Below, one piece after another: positions 26,356 through 36,518 of a stretch of 64,000 nt of DNA. Numbering within the stretch: position 1 is the first letter of the stretch; every line of letters starts with the position of its first letter. Below the pieces are notes generated by a model. The model was not told where the DNA came from. It searched no databases and saw nothing but the letters and a program-made list of their open reading frames with translations. The position numbers were made by a program, and so were the translations under genes. The stretch comes from Flammeovirga pectinis (GTDB taxonomy: Bacteria > Bacteroidota > Bacteroidia > Cytophagales > Flammeovirgaceae), in NCBI RefSeq assembly GCF_003970675.1, contig NZ_CP034562.1:3942001-4006000 (forward strand). Reading direction: 5' to 3'.

Positions 26356-27672
26356 CAATACTTCGGTAATTTTTTCAAAATCCCTATAAAACATAAAAAG
26401 CTGTATTTTTGAAGTCCTACCAACAAAAAACAGCTAATTATGGAAAGCAGAGCTTTCATAGGACCAATATTATCAAAAATGTCTGACTTAAGAAAAAGTA
26501 AAGTCAACTTTTTAACAGAATGTTTTATACTCTTCTTGAGTATCAAGGGGAAAATTAATTTTCTTCAGTTATCAAGGTATGGTTCATATAGTGAAAAAAC
26601 TTACCGAAATAATTTCGAATCAGGTTTTTCTTTTTCAGAATTTAATCATCATTTGATCAATGAACATTGTGGTGATGAAAAAATAATAGCTTTCGATCCT
26701 GTTTACCTCAGTAAAAGTGGTAAGAAAACCTATGGTTTAGGGAAATATTGGTCCGGATGTGCTGGTAAAGCTCAAAAAGGATTGGATTTATCAGGTATTG
26801 GAATTGTTGATGTAGAAAGTCGTAATGCCTTTCATTATGATGCAATCCAAACGCCTTCAATTACAGAATTAAAGGAGAAAGGCATGAGTTTAGTTGACCA
26901 TTATGCATCCACTTTGCTTACACATAAAGAGCAATTATTGACGCATTCTAAGTATGTTGTAGCTGATGCTTATTTTGCAAAAGAAAAGTTTGTTCGACCA
27001 TTAGATGAGGCTGGCTTTACTGTACTTAGTCGATTTAGAGGTGATATGAATGCAAGGTATTTATTTGAAGGACCAAAAACAGGAAAACGCGGTAGACCTA
27101 AAAAATTCAACGGAAAAGTAGACTGGAAAAATATTGATCTCGATATTTTTCAGTTAGAAGATGATACAGACTTATATTATTTGTACTCTGCAAAAATTTA
27201 TAGCGTTGCTTTAAAAAGAGAAGTAATGATTGCACTTGTTCAATTTAAAAATCAAAAGCTCAAGCAAAAAATATTCTTTTCAACAGATCTAAATCAAGAG
27301 GCCTTCCAAATTTTCAATTATTACAGATTACGTTTTCACATAGAATTTCTTTTTCGAGATGCAAAACAGCATACAAGTCTTACAGGTTGTCAAGGAATAA
27401 GTAAAAATAAAATTCATTTTCATACTAATATGGCACTTACTTCTGTCTCAATTGCTAAGGCTTTTCATTGGATCAATCAAGAAAAAAAGGAAAGAGGACC
27501 CTTTTCAATGGCTAACATAAAAACACTCTATTTCAATGAGTTAATACTAAAAAAGATTTTTAGTGTATTTCGAATTGATGTAGATGTTGAAAAAAATAAA
27601 CAGCAATTTGAGATGATTCGAAAATTAGGTCAAATTGCTGCTTGAAAAATATATTATTTTACCGAAGTATTG
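26356..27672 (+). mobile_element. Complete IS4-like insertion sequence, 1317 bp
   Basis: The ends are perfect 14-bp inverted repeats, CAATACTTCGGTAA at 26356-26369 and its complement at 27659-27672. Each end is flanked by TCATTT (26350-26355 and 27673-27678), a 6-bp target duplication. One intact transposase gene fills the element. The perfect repeats, perfect duplication and intact gene point to a recent insertion that may still be active. Confidence 0.9.
26440..27645 (+). CDS. IS4-like DDE transposase
   Basis: The 401-residue protein carries a DDE transposase domain. The catalytic residues are probably Asp86 (AFDPVYL), Asp176 (VVADAYFAK) and Glu302 in YRLRFHIEFLFRDAKQ, the Y-(2)-R-(3)-E-(6)-K type signature of the IS4 group. 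An AT-hook-like GKRGRPKK sits near residue 215. The gene is intact and spans nearly the whole element between the inverted repeats. It would cut and paste the 1317-bp IS. The exact ISfinder subgroup was not determined, and the 6-bp duplication is shorter than the classical IS4 value. Confidence 0.92.
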   Translation: MESRAFIGPILSKMSDLRKSKVNFLTECFILFLSIKGKINFLQLSRYGSYSEKTYRNNFESGFSFSEFNHHLINEHCGDEKIIAFDPVYLSKSGKKTYGLGKYWSGCAGKAQKGLDLSGIGIVDVESRNAFHYDAIQTPSITELKEKGMSLVDHYASTLLTHKEQLLTHSKYVVADAYFAKEKFVRPLDEAGFTVLSRFRGDMNARYLFEGPKTGKRGRPKKFNGKVDWKNIDLDIFQLEDDTDLYYLYSAKIYSVALKREVMIALVQFKNQKLKQKIFFSTDLNQEAFQIFNYYRLRFHIEFLFRDAKQHTSLTGCQGISKNKIHFHTNMALTSVSIAKAFHWINQEKKERGPFSMANIKTLYFNELILKKIFSVFRIDVDVEKNKQQFEMIRKLGQIAA

Positions 27673-28250
27673 TCATTTAAAAGTTCTTCATAATTAAGAA
27701 AGTCTATCTCAATACGTGGGTTTTTATTTACATCATAGAAGTGATATGTAAATAAATTTTTCATTCCAATGTATTCATTCATTTTATGGAATCCATACAT
27801 TACTCCATCATCTACACTTCTTCCTTTAAAAAATTCCTCTTCTAACTCAAATGCTTCTAACGGTGCATTCCAAGTTGTAGTTAGAATATATTTTTTATCA
27901 GATAACAACCCACTTCTTCCATAATTTAATTTAGGATTTAACTTAGATGATCTTCCATCTGATCCATAAAATTTTCCTTTCCCTTTTGTTATTACATCAT
28001 CAAGGTATTTCTTAAAACTATTGGGCACAGAGAACCACCAGACAGGAGTATGATAAATAATAATATCTGCCCAACTTATCTTTTGTATTTCTTCTAAAAT
28101 TGAGTACCCTTTTTCAATATTTGTTCTTTGAATAGCGAAATTTGTTTCCTTTTCAAAATAAGCTACCGTTAAATCAGAAATTGATTGATTTAATCTTCCT
28201 TCAGATTCTAGATAACTTTGCCCCGCATTAATATCCAAAATATTTTCCAT
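27654..28250 (-). CDS. MdaB-like NAD(P)H quinone reductase, 3' end replaced by IS
   Basis: From the ATG at 28250 the product has 198 residues and resembles E. coli MdaB (about 193) over nearly its full length: ENILDINAGQ at the start, IIIYHTPVWWFSVPNSFKKY for the flavin-binding loop, LTTTWNAPLEAFE, and MYGFHKMNEYIGM. The family reduces quinones with two electrons using FAD. The last residues NTSVK and the stop codon come from the right inverted repeat of the IS, replacing a native tail of about 14 residues. Core residues are untouched, so the enzyme may still work. The longer frame from 28397 adds a spurious hydrophobic N terminus. Confidence 0.82.
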   Translation of the reverse strand: MENILDINAGQSYLESEGRLNQSISDLTVAYFEKETNFAIQRTNIEKGYSILEEIQKISWADIIIYHTPVWWFSVPNSFKKYLDDVITKGKGKFYGSDGRSSKLNPKLNYGRSGLLSDKKYILTTTWNAPLEAFELEEEFFKGRSVDDGVMYGFHKMNEYIGMKNLFTYHFYDVNKNPRIEIDFLNYEELLNDNTSVK

Positions 28251-28439
28251 TACTAGTTGTTTTATAATTAAAGCAATGTGTTCGCTAATGATTGCAACCT
28301 TATTGCTTAATGAATTTATTAATACAAAAATCGGTAAGAGAAGAATCATAAAATTGTATATTTTAAACATCTTGATAATAGGAGGATTGATTATCAATCA
28401 AATACTATTTTAAAAAGAAAAGCTTTAGCTATAAAATAA

Positions 28440-28471
28440 AAAAAGCATCGAGCTTTCACCCGATGCTTTTT
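28440..28471 (-). terminator. Terminator of the S46 peptidase gene
   Basis: Perfect 11-bp arms AAAAAGCATCG / CGATGCTTTTT with a 10-nt loop; the minus strand continues in T. Confidence 0.88.
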
Positions 28472-28506
28472 ACAGAAATATATTTCACTTATGATATTGC
28501 TATCTA

Positions 28507-30753
28507 TTAATACTTTTTAGGCATTAATGTTTCATAAGGTTTCCCTTTTGGCTTTTTACCATCAACAATTGTCATTTCATTCACAATGTTTCCTGCACCA
28601 TAAACTTTATCAATAATCCAAAGTACATAACGTACATCTACATTAATACAACGTTGTAAGTCTGGCTCAAAAGAAATATCGCCACTCATTGCTTCCCAGT
28701 TGCCATCAAATGCTAAACCAATCAATTCACCATTTCCGTTAATAACTGGAGAACCTGAGTTACCTCCTGTAATATCATTATTAGTAATAAAAGCGATACG
28801 TAATTCACCATTTTGATCTGCATATCTACCAAAATCTTTCTTTACTACACCATCTTTTACTGCTTTAGGCAGAATAAACTCATGGTTATTAGGATCTTCT
28901 TTTTCTAACAAACCTTTTGATGTAGTGTAATATGCATAGAACATTGCATCACCAGGAATATAATCGTTCACCTGTCCGTAAGTAAGACGCATGGTTGAAT
29001 TTGCATTTGGATAGAACGATTTTGTTGGGTTCATTTCACGAATACCCTTTACGTACAATCTATTACCATCAGATACTTTTAACTCTGCTTCTTGTTCAGA
29101 TTGAGCAACACCCATATATGCTTGGAAGAACTCGTTATGCAATTGTGTTAGCATATCTGCTTCATATCCTTCCATTGTTGGAGCATTAATAAATGCTTCC
29201 ATTCTACCTTTATCTGTAAACACAGATGTAGTATATGCCTTTTCTACATAAGCTACATAGTCTCCATCAAACTCTCTATCTATTAATTCATAAATAGCAG
29301 GAACGGGTAAGTTTTTATTTTCCGGACGAGATAATACTTCTTTATATTTCTTTAATAATACTACAGCTAATTCTTTATCTGTTGCATAATCATAGTTTTT
29401 AAAGAAACCTTCTGCTTGGCTTAATGCTGCTTCTTTTGCCGCTTTTAACGATGCTTCTGATGTTTTTTCATCTGCTGCTTCTCCCACAAAACGAGCTGTT
29501 TTTCTTGCTTGCATAACAGCCTCCATACGGAAACCACCTTGTGTTAAAAGAACCATTGCTACACGGCCATCTCTTTTACCATCATAACCCTCTTTCAGCA
29601 TTTCCGTTACATCTCCGTATTCTTTCTTTCTAGTTCCATCAGAAGCTACCCATTTATTAAATGTGCTTTCTTCTGCTTGTTTTTTCTCTATAACATGTTG
29701 GCGTTTTAAACCTTTGGTTTGCCCAATAAAGTATTTCCAATAATTTGCGGTTGATGCATATTTAGAAGCATATTGTAATCTTACTTTAGGATCTGCATCC
29801 ATGTGCTTTCTCCATGTTTTTAAGATAGCATCACGCATTTCTACAAATAGTGGATTAAATACTTCTATTTGTTGCTTAACACCTTCAGAAGTTAAATAAC
29901 GATCTGTTGATCCTGGATAACCCATAATCATAGCAAAATCATCTTTTTGAACTCCTTCAATAGAAACTGGTAAATGATGTTTAGGCTTGTAAGGAACGTT
30001 ATCTTCTGAATATTTTGAAGGCTTGTTCTCCTTATTAGCATATACTCTAAAAATAGAGAAATCACCAGTATGACGAGGCCACATCCAGTTATCTGTATCT
30101 CCACCAAATTTACCTACAGCTTCAGGTGGGTTACCAACTAAGCGAATATCATCAAAACGTTCATAAACAAACATGTAAAACTCATTTCCTTCAAAAAATG
30201 ACTTTACCGATACTTCGTAACTATCGTTATTTAATTCTTCTACTTTCGCAGCTTTAATTTCACCCATTACAGCTTGTGCTTTTTTAGCACGCTCTTCTCC
30301 TGTAAGGCCATCAAGCTCTTTGTTTACTTGAGCAGATACATCATCCATGCGTTGTAAAAAACGAACGAATAACCCGTCAATTGGCTTTTCTTGATCATGG
30401 CTTTTTGCAAAAAATCCATCTGTTAAGTAATCATTTTCTACAGTACTAACAGATTGAATACCTCCGTATCCACAATGGTGATTTGTAAAAATTAATCCTT
30501 GATCTGAAACAATTTCACCTGTACAAAAGCCACCAAAGTGGACTATTGCATCTTTTAGAGAGCTGTTATTTACAGAGTAAATTTCTTCTGCAGTAAGTTT
30601 TAAGCCTTCCTTCTTCATATCTACGTAATTTAAACGCGATACAAACATAGGAAGCCACATTCCTTCATCTAATGGTTTAGCGACACCATGATCTGAGGCA
30701 AATACTTGCGATGACATTATCAATGCAAGGATAAATAATAGACTTTTTCTCAT
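28507..30753 (-). CDS. dpp7: S46-family dipeptidyl-peptidase, DPP7-like
   Basis: The 748-residue protein has a signal peptide ending VFAS (cleavage near 20) and the chymotrypsin-like fold of family S46. The catalytic His lies in TNHHCGYG (near 93) and the nucleophile in GGNSGSPV (Ser about 666). The residue 18 after that Ser decides P1 preference in this family. Here it is Gly (FDGNWEA), as in DPP7, rather than the Arg of DPP11, so cleavage after hydrophobic or aliphatic residues is predicted. It would release dipeptides in the periplasm for amino-acid use. The gene is monocistronic. Confidence 0.93.
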   Translation of the reverse strand: MRKSLLFILALIMSSQVFASDHGVAKPLDEGMWLPMFVSRLNYVDMKKEGLKLTAEEIYSVNNSSLKDAIVHFGGFCTGEIVSDQGLIFTNHHCGYGGIQSVSTVENDYLTDGFFAKSHDQEKPIDGLFVRFLQRMDDVSAQVNKELDGLTGEERAKKAQAVMGEIKAAKVEELNNDSYEVSVKSFFEGNEFYMFVYERFDDIRLVGNPPEAVGKFGGDTDNWMWPRHTGDFSIFRVYANKENKPSKYSEDNVPYKPKHHLPVSIEGVQKDDFAMIMGYPGSTDRYLTSEGVKQQIEVFNPLFVEMRDAILKTWRKHMDADPKVRLQYASKYASTANYWKYFIGQTKGLKRQHVIEKKQAEESTFNKWVASDGTRKKEYGDVTEMLKEGYDGKRDGRVAMVLLTQGGFRMEAVMQARKTARFVGEAADEKTSEASLKAAKEAALSQAEGFFKNYDYATDKELAVVLLKKYKEVLSRPENKNLPVPAIYELIDREFDGDYVAYVEKAYTTSVFTDKGRMEAFINAPTMEGYEADMLTQLHNEFFQAYMGVAQSEQEAELKVSDGNRLYVKGIREMNPTKSFYPNANSTMRLTYGQVNDYIPGDAMFYAYYTTSKGLLEKEDPNNHEFILPKAVKDGVVKKDFGRYADQNGELRIAFITNNDITGGNSGSPVINGNGELIGLAFDGNWEAMSGDISFEPDLQRCINVDVRYVLWIIDKVYGAGNIVNEMTIVDGKKPKGKPYETLMPKKY

Positions 30754-30955
30754 TTCACTAGTATATGGTTAGTAAATAAATCTTATAATTCTAATACAAT
30801 TCTACCAAAAACATAGCACTTATCACATTAGGTCCAAGATTTGCATTGTCTTATACTAAATTTATTCTACTAGATTAGGATAGATTAACTAAATAATACA
30901 CAGTTAGCATCTTAAAATGCTAAATCAAGTGCAAACAAAAAGCACCTACTTTGTT

Positions 30956-32590
30956 ATGACGAAATACAATCAATTACTCTTATTAGGTATAATTCTATTT
31001 TTATCCATAAATTTTAATTGTGGAGCTCAGAATTTTACAACGTATTTTGCCGATGGTAAAGCTGCATACGATCAGCAAAATTTCAACAAAGCAATTCAAT
31101 TTTTTCAAAAAGCAAGACTACAAGGAAAAGAAACAATTGGAGATACGCACCCGGACTATATTTTAGATATAGAATATTTAGCTAAATCTTATCAAGGATT
31201 AAAAGATTTAGGTAATGCTAATATCTATTATATGTCACTTGAAAAACTGTTACAAAAATCCGGTAATACCATTTCTAAGAAGATGGGAGATACCCAAGAG
31301 ATTATTGCTAGCAATAGTGTAATCATGAAAAATTTTGCTCAAGCAGATGTTTATTTTCAAAAGACATTAAGTACTAGAGAGAAAAAAGAAGGTAAAGATT
31401 CTAAAGAGTATACATTATCACTACATAAATATTCTCAGCTTTATCTTAAAGGCAGAAAATACAAAGAAGCAGAAGGTATGTATAGACAATTAGAGCCTTT
31501 AGCAGAAAAGAATTTAAAGGGAACTGCAGATCAAGCTAAAATTTTAGCAGAACTAGCAGAAGTATATTTAGCACTTAAAAGAGTTGATGAAGCTTCTATT
31601 CAATTAAGTATTAGTATTAGTGCTTATGAAAAAACAGATGCTCCTAAATCTAGCTATGTTCATCTGTACTTACAAGAGGCAAATTTATTAGAGAAAGCTG
31701 GTAAAAAAGAAGATGCCATTACTGCTTATTATAAATATATAGAGGTGCTAGAATCTGCATTTGGCATTAAAAATAAAAAGTATGCTACTGAGGTAGAGAG
31801 ATTAGCCATTCATTTTGATGAAAAACTACATTCTCCAATGGATAGCTATAACATGATGAATAAAAAGTTAGCAGCTAATATTACTACCTATTCAGAGAAT
31901 AGTTTACCAGCTGCTATTACCTACATCGAACTCGCTGAGATGGAGATTGATCAAAATAAGATTCCTTTAGCAGAAGAGCATACTGTAAAAGCATTAGAAA
32001 TTTATACTGAATTAGGGAAAGTTAATTCTCCAGATGGAATTGCTGCATCTATTACACTAGCTAGGGTACATAGTATTCTTAAGAAAAATACAGAAGCAGA
32101 AGCAATGTATAAAAAAGCTATTGCTGATACTGAAAAGTATTTATCTACGGAGCATACTACATACGGTAAGTCTTTAGATAGTTTAGCTTTCTTCTTTATT
32201 GAACATAAAAGATTTGAAGAAGCAGAAAAAACTATTGATAAAGGATTAACTGCTAGAGAAAAGAGTGTAGGTAAACAACACATTGATTATGGTAACTCGT
32301 TGTATAGTTTATCTAAACTATATACTGCTCAAGATAGCTTAGAGAAAGCAGAAAAAGCACTTATTAGTGTAGCTAAAGTTAGAGAAGCATATTATGGAGC
32401 ACTAACAGTAGAACATGCTACTTGTATTAAAGAGTTAGGAGATTTATATAAAGGAATGGGAGAGGAGCAACAAGTTAAGGCACTAAAAACATACCGCAGA
32501 GCAATTCATTTATTCGAAGGAATTGGATACAAAAAAAGTGCTATTGTTAAAGAAATCTACAATAGTATTGATGAAATAAATGCTAGGTAA
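30956..32590 (+). CDS. Secreted TPR-repeat protein
   Basis: From the ATG at 30956 the 544-residue protein begins with a signal peptide (hydrophobic LLLLGIILFLSINF, then CGAQ). The upstream ATG at 30917 would add 13 polar residues before it. About ten tetratricopeptide or kinesin-light-chain-like repeats of 40-42 residues fill the rest. Typical phrases are YADGKAAYDQQNFNKAI, HTVKALEIYTELGK and SLDSLAFFFIEHKRFEEAE. It probably acts as a periplasmic scaffold, but its partner is unknown. It is divergent from the S46 peptidase gene and has its own terminator. Confidence 0.8.
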   Translation: MTKYNQLLLLGIILFLSINFNCGAQNFTTYFADGKAAYDQQNFNKAIQFFQKARLQGKETIGDTHPDYILDIEYLAKSYQGLKDLGNANIYYMSLEKLLQKSGNTISKKMGDTQEIIASNSVIMKNFAQADVYFQKTLSTREKKEGKDSKEYTLSLHKYSQLYLKGRKYKEAEGMYRQLEPLAEKNLKGTADQAKILAELAEVYLALKRVDEASIQLSISISAYEKTDAPKSSYVHLYLQEANLLEKAGKKEDAITAYYKYIEVLESAFGIKNKKYATEVERLAIHFDEKLHSPMDSYNMMNKKLAANITTYSENSLPAAITYIELAEMEIDQNKIPLAEEHTVKALEIYTELGKVNSPDGIAASITLARVHSILKKNTEAEAMYKKAIADTEKYLSTEHTTYGKSLDSLAFFFIEHKRFEEAEKTIDKGLTAREKSVGKQHIDYGNSLYSLSKLYTAQDSLEKAEKALISVAKVREAYYGALTVEHATCIKELGDLYKGMGEEQQVKALKTYRRAIHLFEGIGYKKSAIVKEIYNSIDEINAR

Positions 32591-32613
32591 CTACTAGCTA
32601 TTTTTTTGAATAA

Positions 32614-32650
32614 GGAGATAAAGACATGTGTTTTTATCTCTTTTTTTTTG
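32614..32650 (+). terminator. Terminator of the TPR gene
   Basis: GAGATAAA / TTTATCTC arms followed by nine T, about 25 bp after the stop. Confidence 0.82.
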
Positions 32651-32842
32651 ATGAAAATTTAGCTAACTATATTTTTAAACAGAGCCAATAACAATGCACA
32701 GGCACTAGTATTATATTCTTGAGTTACCAAAGGTTTTTACTTTTACTTCTACATCAATTATTATCTTTTTCAAAAAGAGAGCTGTTGATTTAAGAATAAG
32801 CTACAGATAAAAAGACCTCCAGCTTAGAGAAAAATTAGACAT
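32651..32842. other. Intergenic DNA between two terminators
   Basis: Between the terminators of the convergent TPR and rpoD genes. No ORF, repeat or hairpin of note was seen. Confidence 0.5.
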
Positions 32843-32884
32843 AAAAAAACAGCACATCTCCATTTTAAAGATGCGCTGTTTTTA
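32843..32884 (-). terminator. Terminator of rpoD
   Basis: AAAAACAGC-x-CATCT arms form a 15-bp stem with one G-U pair on the minus-strand RNA, followed by T. Confidence 0.85.
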
Positions 32885-32908
32885 TGTTTCTTGAAAGAAT
32901 ATCTAGGA

Positions 32909-33772
32909 TTAACCTAAATAAGGTTTCAATGCTTTACTTCTTGAAGTATGACGAAGACGACGGATTGCTTTTTCTTTAATCTGACGTACACGTTCACGTG
33001 TTAAATTGAATTTTTCTCCAATTTCTTCCAATGTCATTGAGTGCTCACCGTTCAATCCGAAGTATAGTGTTATAACATCTGCCTCACGTTTAGTTAACGT
33101 AGAAAGGGCACGTTGTACTTCTTTACGTAGTGAATCATTCATCAATTCAGTATCAGGCTTTTCCTCCATGTCATTTTCTAACACGTCGTAAAGGTTATTT
33201 TCTTCACCTTGTACGAAAGGAGCATCCATTGATACATGACGACCAGAAATTTTCATAGTGTCAACAACTTCGTTAGTTGTTACATCTAAAACTTCTGCCA
33301 ATTCATCTGGAGATGGCTCACGTTCATAACGTTGTTCCAATTCAGAGAAAGTTTTTGAAATCTTGTTCAAAGAACCTACTCTGTTCAATGGTAAACGTAC
33401 AATACGTGATTGCTCTGCTAATGCTTGAAGAATAGATTGTCTAATCCACCATACAGCATAAGAGATAAACTTAAAACCACGAGTTTCGTCGAAACGTTGG
33501 GCAGCTTTAATTAAACCCAAGTTACCTTCGTTAATCAAGTCACCTAAAGAAAGTCCCTGATTTTGATACTGCTTAGCTACAGAAACTACGAAACGTAAGT
33601 TCGCTTTCGTTAATTTCTCTAACGCAATTTGATCGCCCTCACGAATTTGTTTTGCAAGAGTTACTTCTTCATCAGGTGTTAGCAGGTCAACCTTACCAAT
33701 TTCTTGTAAGTATTTGTCCAGCGATTGTGACTCCCTGTTCGTGATCTGTTTACTGATCTTGAGTTGTCTCAT
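32909..33772 (-). CDS. rpoD: Primary sigma factor (sigma-70/RpoD)
   Basis: The 287-residue protein is the short primary sigma factor typical of Bacteroidota, which lacks most of region 1.1. Region 1.2 begins [16 protein letters not shown]. Region 2 has [20 protein letters not shown] and the melting motif [10 protein letters not shown]. Region 3 follows ([15 protein letters not shown]), and region 4 ends with [19 protein letters not shown]. It directs RNA polymerase to the TAnnTTTG promoters of the phylum. It is monocistronic with a strong terminator. Confidence 0.96.
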   Translation of the reverse strand: MRQLKISKQITNRESQSLDKYLQEIGKVDLLTPDEEVTLAKQIREGDQIALEKLTKANLRFVVSVAKQYQNQGLSLGDLINEGNLGLIKAAQRFDETRGFKFISYAVWWIRQSILQALAEQSRIVRLPLNRVGSLNKISKTFSELEQRYEREPSPDELAEVLDVTTNEVVDTMKISGRHVSMDAPFVQGEENNLYDVLENDMEEKPDTELMNDSLRKEVQRALSTLTKREADVITLYFGLNGEHSMTLEEIGEKFNLTRERVRQIKEKAIRRLRHTSRSKALKPYLG

Positions 33773-33912
33773 CCGTTCTTTTTTGCCATTGTTAAGATTT
33801 TATCATCAAACCGATATATAATATAACGTATTTAGACGACAAAAACATTTATATCGAGGTGATTATAAACCGCAAAAAGCGTGCACATAGTAAACCACCT
33901 ACATAATTGACT

Positions 33913-33981
33913 AAAAAAAGACATAAAAAGTTTAGTAAAACCTCAAAATAATTCTTAAGATTCTACTAAACTGTCTTTTTT
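33913..33981 (-). terminator. Terminator of pnp
   Basis: GTTTAGTA / TACTAAAC arms inside an outer AAAAAAGACA / TGTCTTTTTT pairing, with T run on the minus strand. Confidence 0.75.
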
Positions 33982-33987
33982 TTATAA

Positions 33988-36264
33988 TTATCTTCTATTG
34001 AAGCCTCCGCGGTCACCTCTGTCGCCACGATCTCTACGATCGCCACCACCACGGTAACCACCTCTATCACCACCACGGTCAGTACGCTCTCTTCTCTCAC
34101 GTGGAGGAGGAGGAGTAAAACCTTCTGGCATTGGCAATAAAGCCTTACGAGATAATCTGAATTTTCCAGTTTTTGGATCAATCTCCAATAACTTCACATC
34201 CAATTTATCACCTACATTAAGGATACCATCCATACTCTCTGTACGCTCCCAAGAGATTTCAGAGATATGAAGTAAACCTTCTTTACCAGGCATAAATTCA
34301 ACAAATGCACCAAATGGCTGAATTGATTTTACAGTACCTGGGTAAGTTTCACCTACTTCTGCCTGAGCAACAATAGATTTCACACGGCCAACAGCCGCTT
34401 CCATTGCAGTTTTATCAACAGCAAAGAAACTTACTTTACCTTGGTTTTCTACTTCTTCGATTACGATAGTAGCACCAGTGTCTTTTTGGATTTCTTGAAT
34501 TACTTTACCACCTGGTCCGATTACAGCACCGATCATATCCTGAGCGATCATCATAACGAAACTACGTGGAGCATGAGGTTTCAAGTCGTCTCTAGATGTA
34601 GAAATCACTTCGTCCATGATACCACGGATATGTGCTCTACCTCTGTTTGCTTGTTCTAATGCTTTTCTCAACACTTCATATGGAAGACCATCAACTTTGA
34701 TATCCATTTGACATGCTGTCATACCTTTTTCAGTACCTGTAACTTTAAAGTCCATATCACCTAAGTGATCTTCATCGCCTAAGATATCTGATAAGATAGC
34801 ATATTTTAATTCTCCTGTTTCTGGATCATTTTCTGAGATCATACCCATTGCAATACCAGATACAGTTCCTGTGATATTCACACCTGCATCCATTAAAGCC
34901 AATGAACCTGCACAAACTGTTGCCATTGATGACGAACCGTTTGATTCTAAGATATCAGAAACGATACGGATAGTATAAGGATTTTCATTTGCTGGAGGAA
35001 GAACTCTTTGTAAAGCTCTATGTCCTAAGTTACCGTGACCTACTTCTCTACGTCCTGGTCCTCTGTTAGGTCTTACTTCACCTGTAGAAAAACCTGGGAA
35101 ATTGTAGTGAAGGATGAACTTACTCGTTCCAGATCCCATAGCACTATCCAACATTTGCTCGTCCATTTTAGTACCAAGCGTAACTGTTGTTAATGATTGA
35201 GTCTCTCCACGAGTAAATAAAGCCGAACCGTGTGCTGAAGGTAGAACATCTACTTCAGGAACGATAGGACGAACTTGCTCTAAATCACGACCATCTAAAC
35301 GATTTTGCGTATTCAATACTAAATCACGAGAAGCTTTCTTCTCAGCTTTAGCGATATAACGCTTAATCAAAAACATTTTTTCAGCAGTCTCTTCATCTTC
35401 AGGTAAAGTTGCTAAGTAAGCTTTTTTCACTTCTGTGAAAGCTGCTTTACGTTCTGTTTTACCTTTGATTCCTTGAGCTGCTACTGCATATAATTTATCA
35501 TAAAGGGCAGTAAAAACTTGCTCTTTTAACTCCTCGTCTTCTACGTCGCCTACGAATTCTCTGAATCCTTCAACGCCTACTGCTTCTCTTAATTCTACTT
35601 GAACTGCACATTGAGTTTTGATAGCTTCATGACCAATTTTGATCGCTTCAAGCATTTCTTCTTCACCCACTTCTTGCATTTCACCTTCTACCATTGTAAT
35701 GTTTTCAGCAGTTGCACCGATCATTAGATCTAGTACACAACCTTCCATTTGAGCTGGTGTTGGGTTAACGATGTACTCACCGTTTACATCTTTAATAACT
35801 CTAACTTCAGAGATAGGGCCATCAAAAGGAATATCTGTGATTGATAATGCTGCAGAAGCTGCTAAAGCTACTAATGCATCTGGTAACGCTTCTTGATCTG
35901 CAGAAACCATTGATATCATGATTTGAGTATCATGATAATAATCCGAAGGGAATAATGGACGGATAGCACGGTCAACTAAACGAGAAATTAAAATTTCACG
36001 GTCGCTTAAACGTCCTTCACGCTTTAAAAATCCTCCAGGAATTTTACCTGCAGATGCAAATTTTTCTTGATAATCTACTGAAAGTGGCAAAAAGTCAGCA
36101 CCTTCTCTTTTTTCTGGGTTAGAAACGACAGTTGCTAAAAGCATTGTATTTCCCATACGCAAAACGATCGACCCGTCTGCTTGTCTTGCCATTTTCCCTG
36201 TTTCTAAACTGATCTCACGACCATCAGGAAGGGCAACTGTTTTCTTAATCACGTTTTCAAACAT
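33988..36264 (-). CDS. pnp: Polynucleotide phosphorylase
   Basis: The 758-residue enzyme has two RNase PH domains (about residues 5-230 and 310-545), a KH domain with IGAVIGPGGKVIQEI near 565, and an S1 domain (from about 628: GETYPGTVKSIQPFGAFVEF). It degrades RNA 3' to 5' using phosphate. The last 45 residues form an Arg/Gly-rich tail with repeated RGG, RGD and DRG units. Such tails bind RNA and are an addition to the enzyme core. The rpsO-pnp order, conserved in many bacteria, holds here: rpsO lies just upstream on the same strand, with a terminator between. Confidence 0.97.
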   Translation of the reverse strand: MFENVIKKTVALPDGREISLETGKMARQADGSIVLRMGNTMLLATVVSNPEKREGADFLPLSVDYQEKFASAGKIPGGFLKREGRLSDREILISRLVDRAIRPLFPSDYYHDTQIMISMVSADQEALPDALVALAASAALSITDIPFDGPISEVRVIKDVNGEYIVNPTPAQMEGCVLDLMIGATAENITMVEGEMQEVGEEEMLEAIKIGHEAIKTQCAVQVELREAVGVEGFREFVGDVEDEELKEQVFTALYDKLYAVAAQGIKGKTERKAAFTEVKKAYLATLPEDEETAEKMFLIKRYIAKAEKKASRDLVLNTQNRLDGRDLEQVRPIVPEVDVLPSAHGSALFTRGETQSLTTVTLGTKMDEQMLDSAMGSGTSKFILHYNFPGFSTGEVRPNRGPGRREVGHGNLGHRALQRVLPPANENPYTIRIVSDILESNGSSSMATVCAGSLALMDAGVNITGTVSGIAMGMISENDPETGELKYAILSDILGDEDHLGDMDFKVTGTEKGMTACQMDIKVDGLPYEVLRKALEQANRGRAHIRGIMDEVISTSRDDLKPHAPRSFVMMIAQDMIGAVIGPGGKVIQEIQKDTGATIVIEEVENQGKVSFFAVDKTAMEAAVGRVKSIVAQAEVGETYPGTVKSIQPFGAFVEFMPGKEGLLHISEISWERTESMDGILNVGDKLDVKLLEIDPKTGKFRLSRKALLPMPEGFTPPPPRERRERTDRGGDRGGYRGGGDRRDRGDRGDRGGFNRR

Positions 36265-36460
36265 CGTAATTGTGTTGTGTTTAATTCTTTTCTACATACA
36301 AAGCTGATATTTAAGGATCAGGTCCTATCAGCTATTAAAATTCGGCTAGTCAAAGCTAACTTTTTCCAACCCTAAAAATTAGTGATTTTTTATGTATAAA
36401 TCACTTTCTGCCACTTTTCTTTTCGAAATTAATCGATAAAAAAGTTAGTGTATTATACGC

Positions 36461-36491
36461 AAAAAGGGAATTCCAAAAATATGGAATCCCC
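36461..36491 (-). terminator. Terminator of rpsO
   Basis: Hairpin GGG-A-ATTCCA / TGGAATCCCC with one mismatch; the minus strand continues CCCTTTTTG. It may be leaky toward pnp. Confidence 0.72.
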
Positions 36492-36518
36492 TGAGTGGTA
36501 TCTTTATACCAGAAAGAA

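Noticed and set aside
28251-28397. Hydrophobic N-terminal extension of the mdaB-like protein
   Set aside because: MdaB proteins are cytosolic and start at the equivalent of the ATG at 28250.
33966-34181. 71-codon minus-strand ORF rich in Val
   Set aside because: It is the shifted-frame reading of the Arg/Gly-rich tail of pnp.
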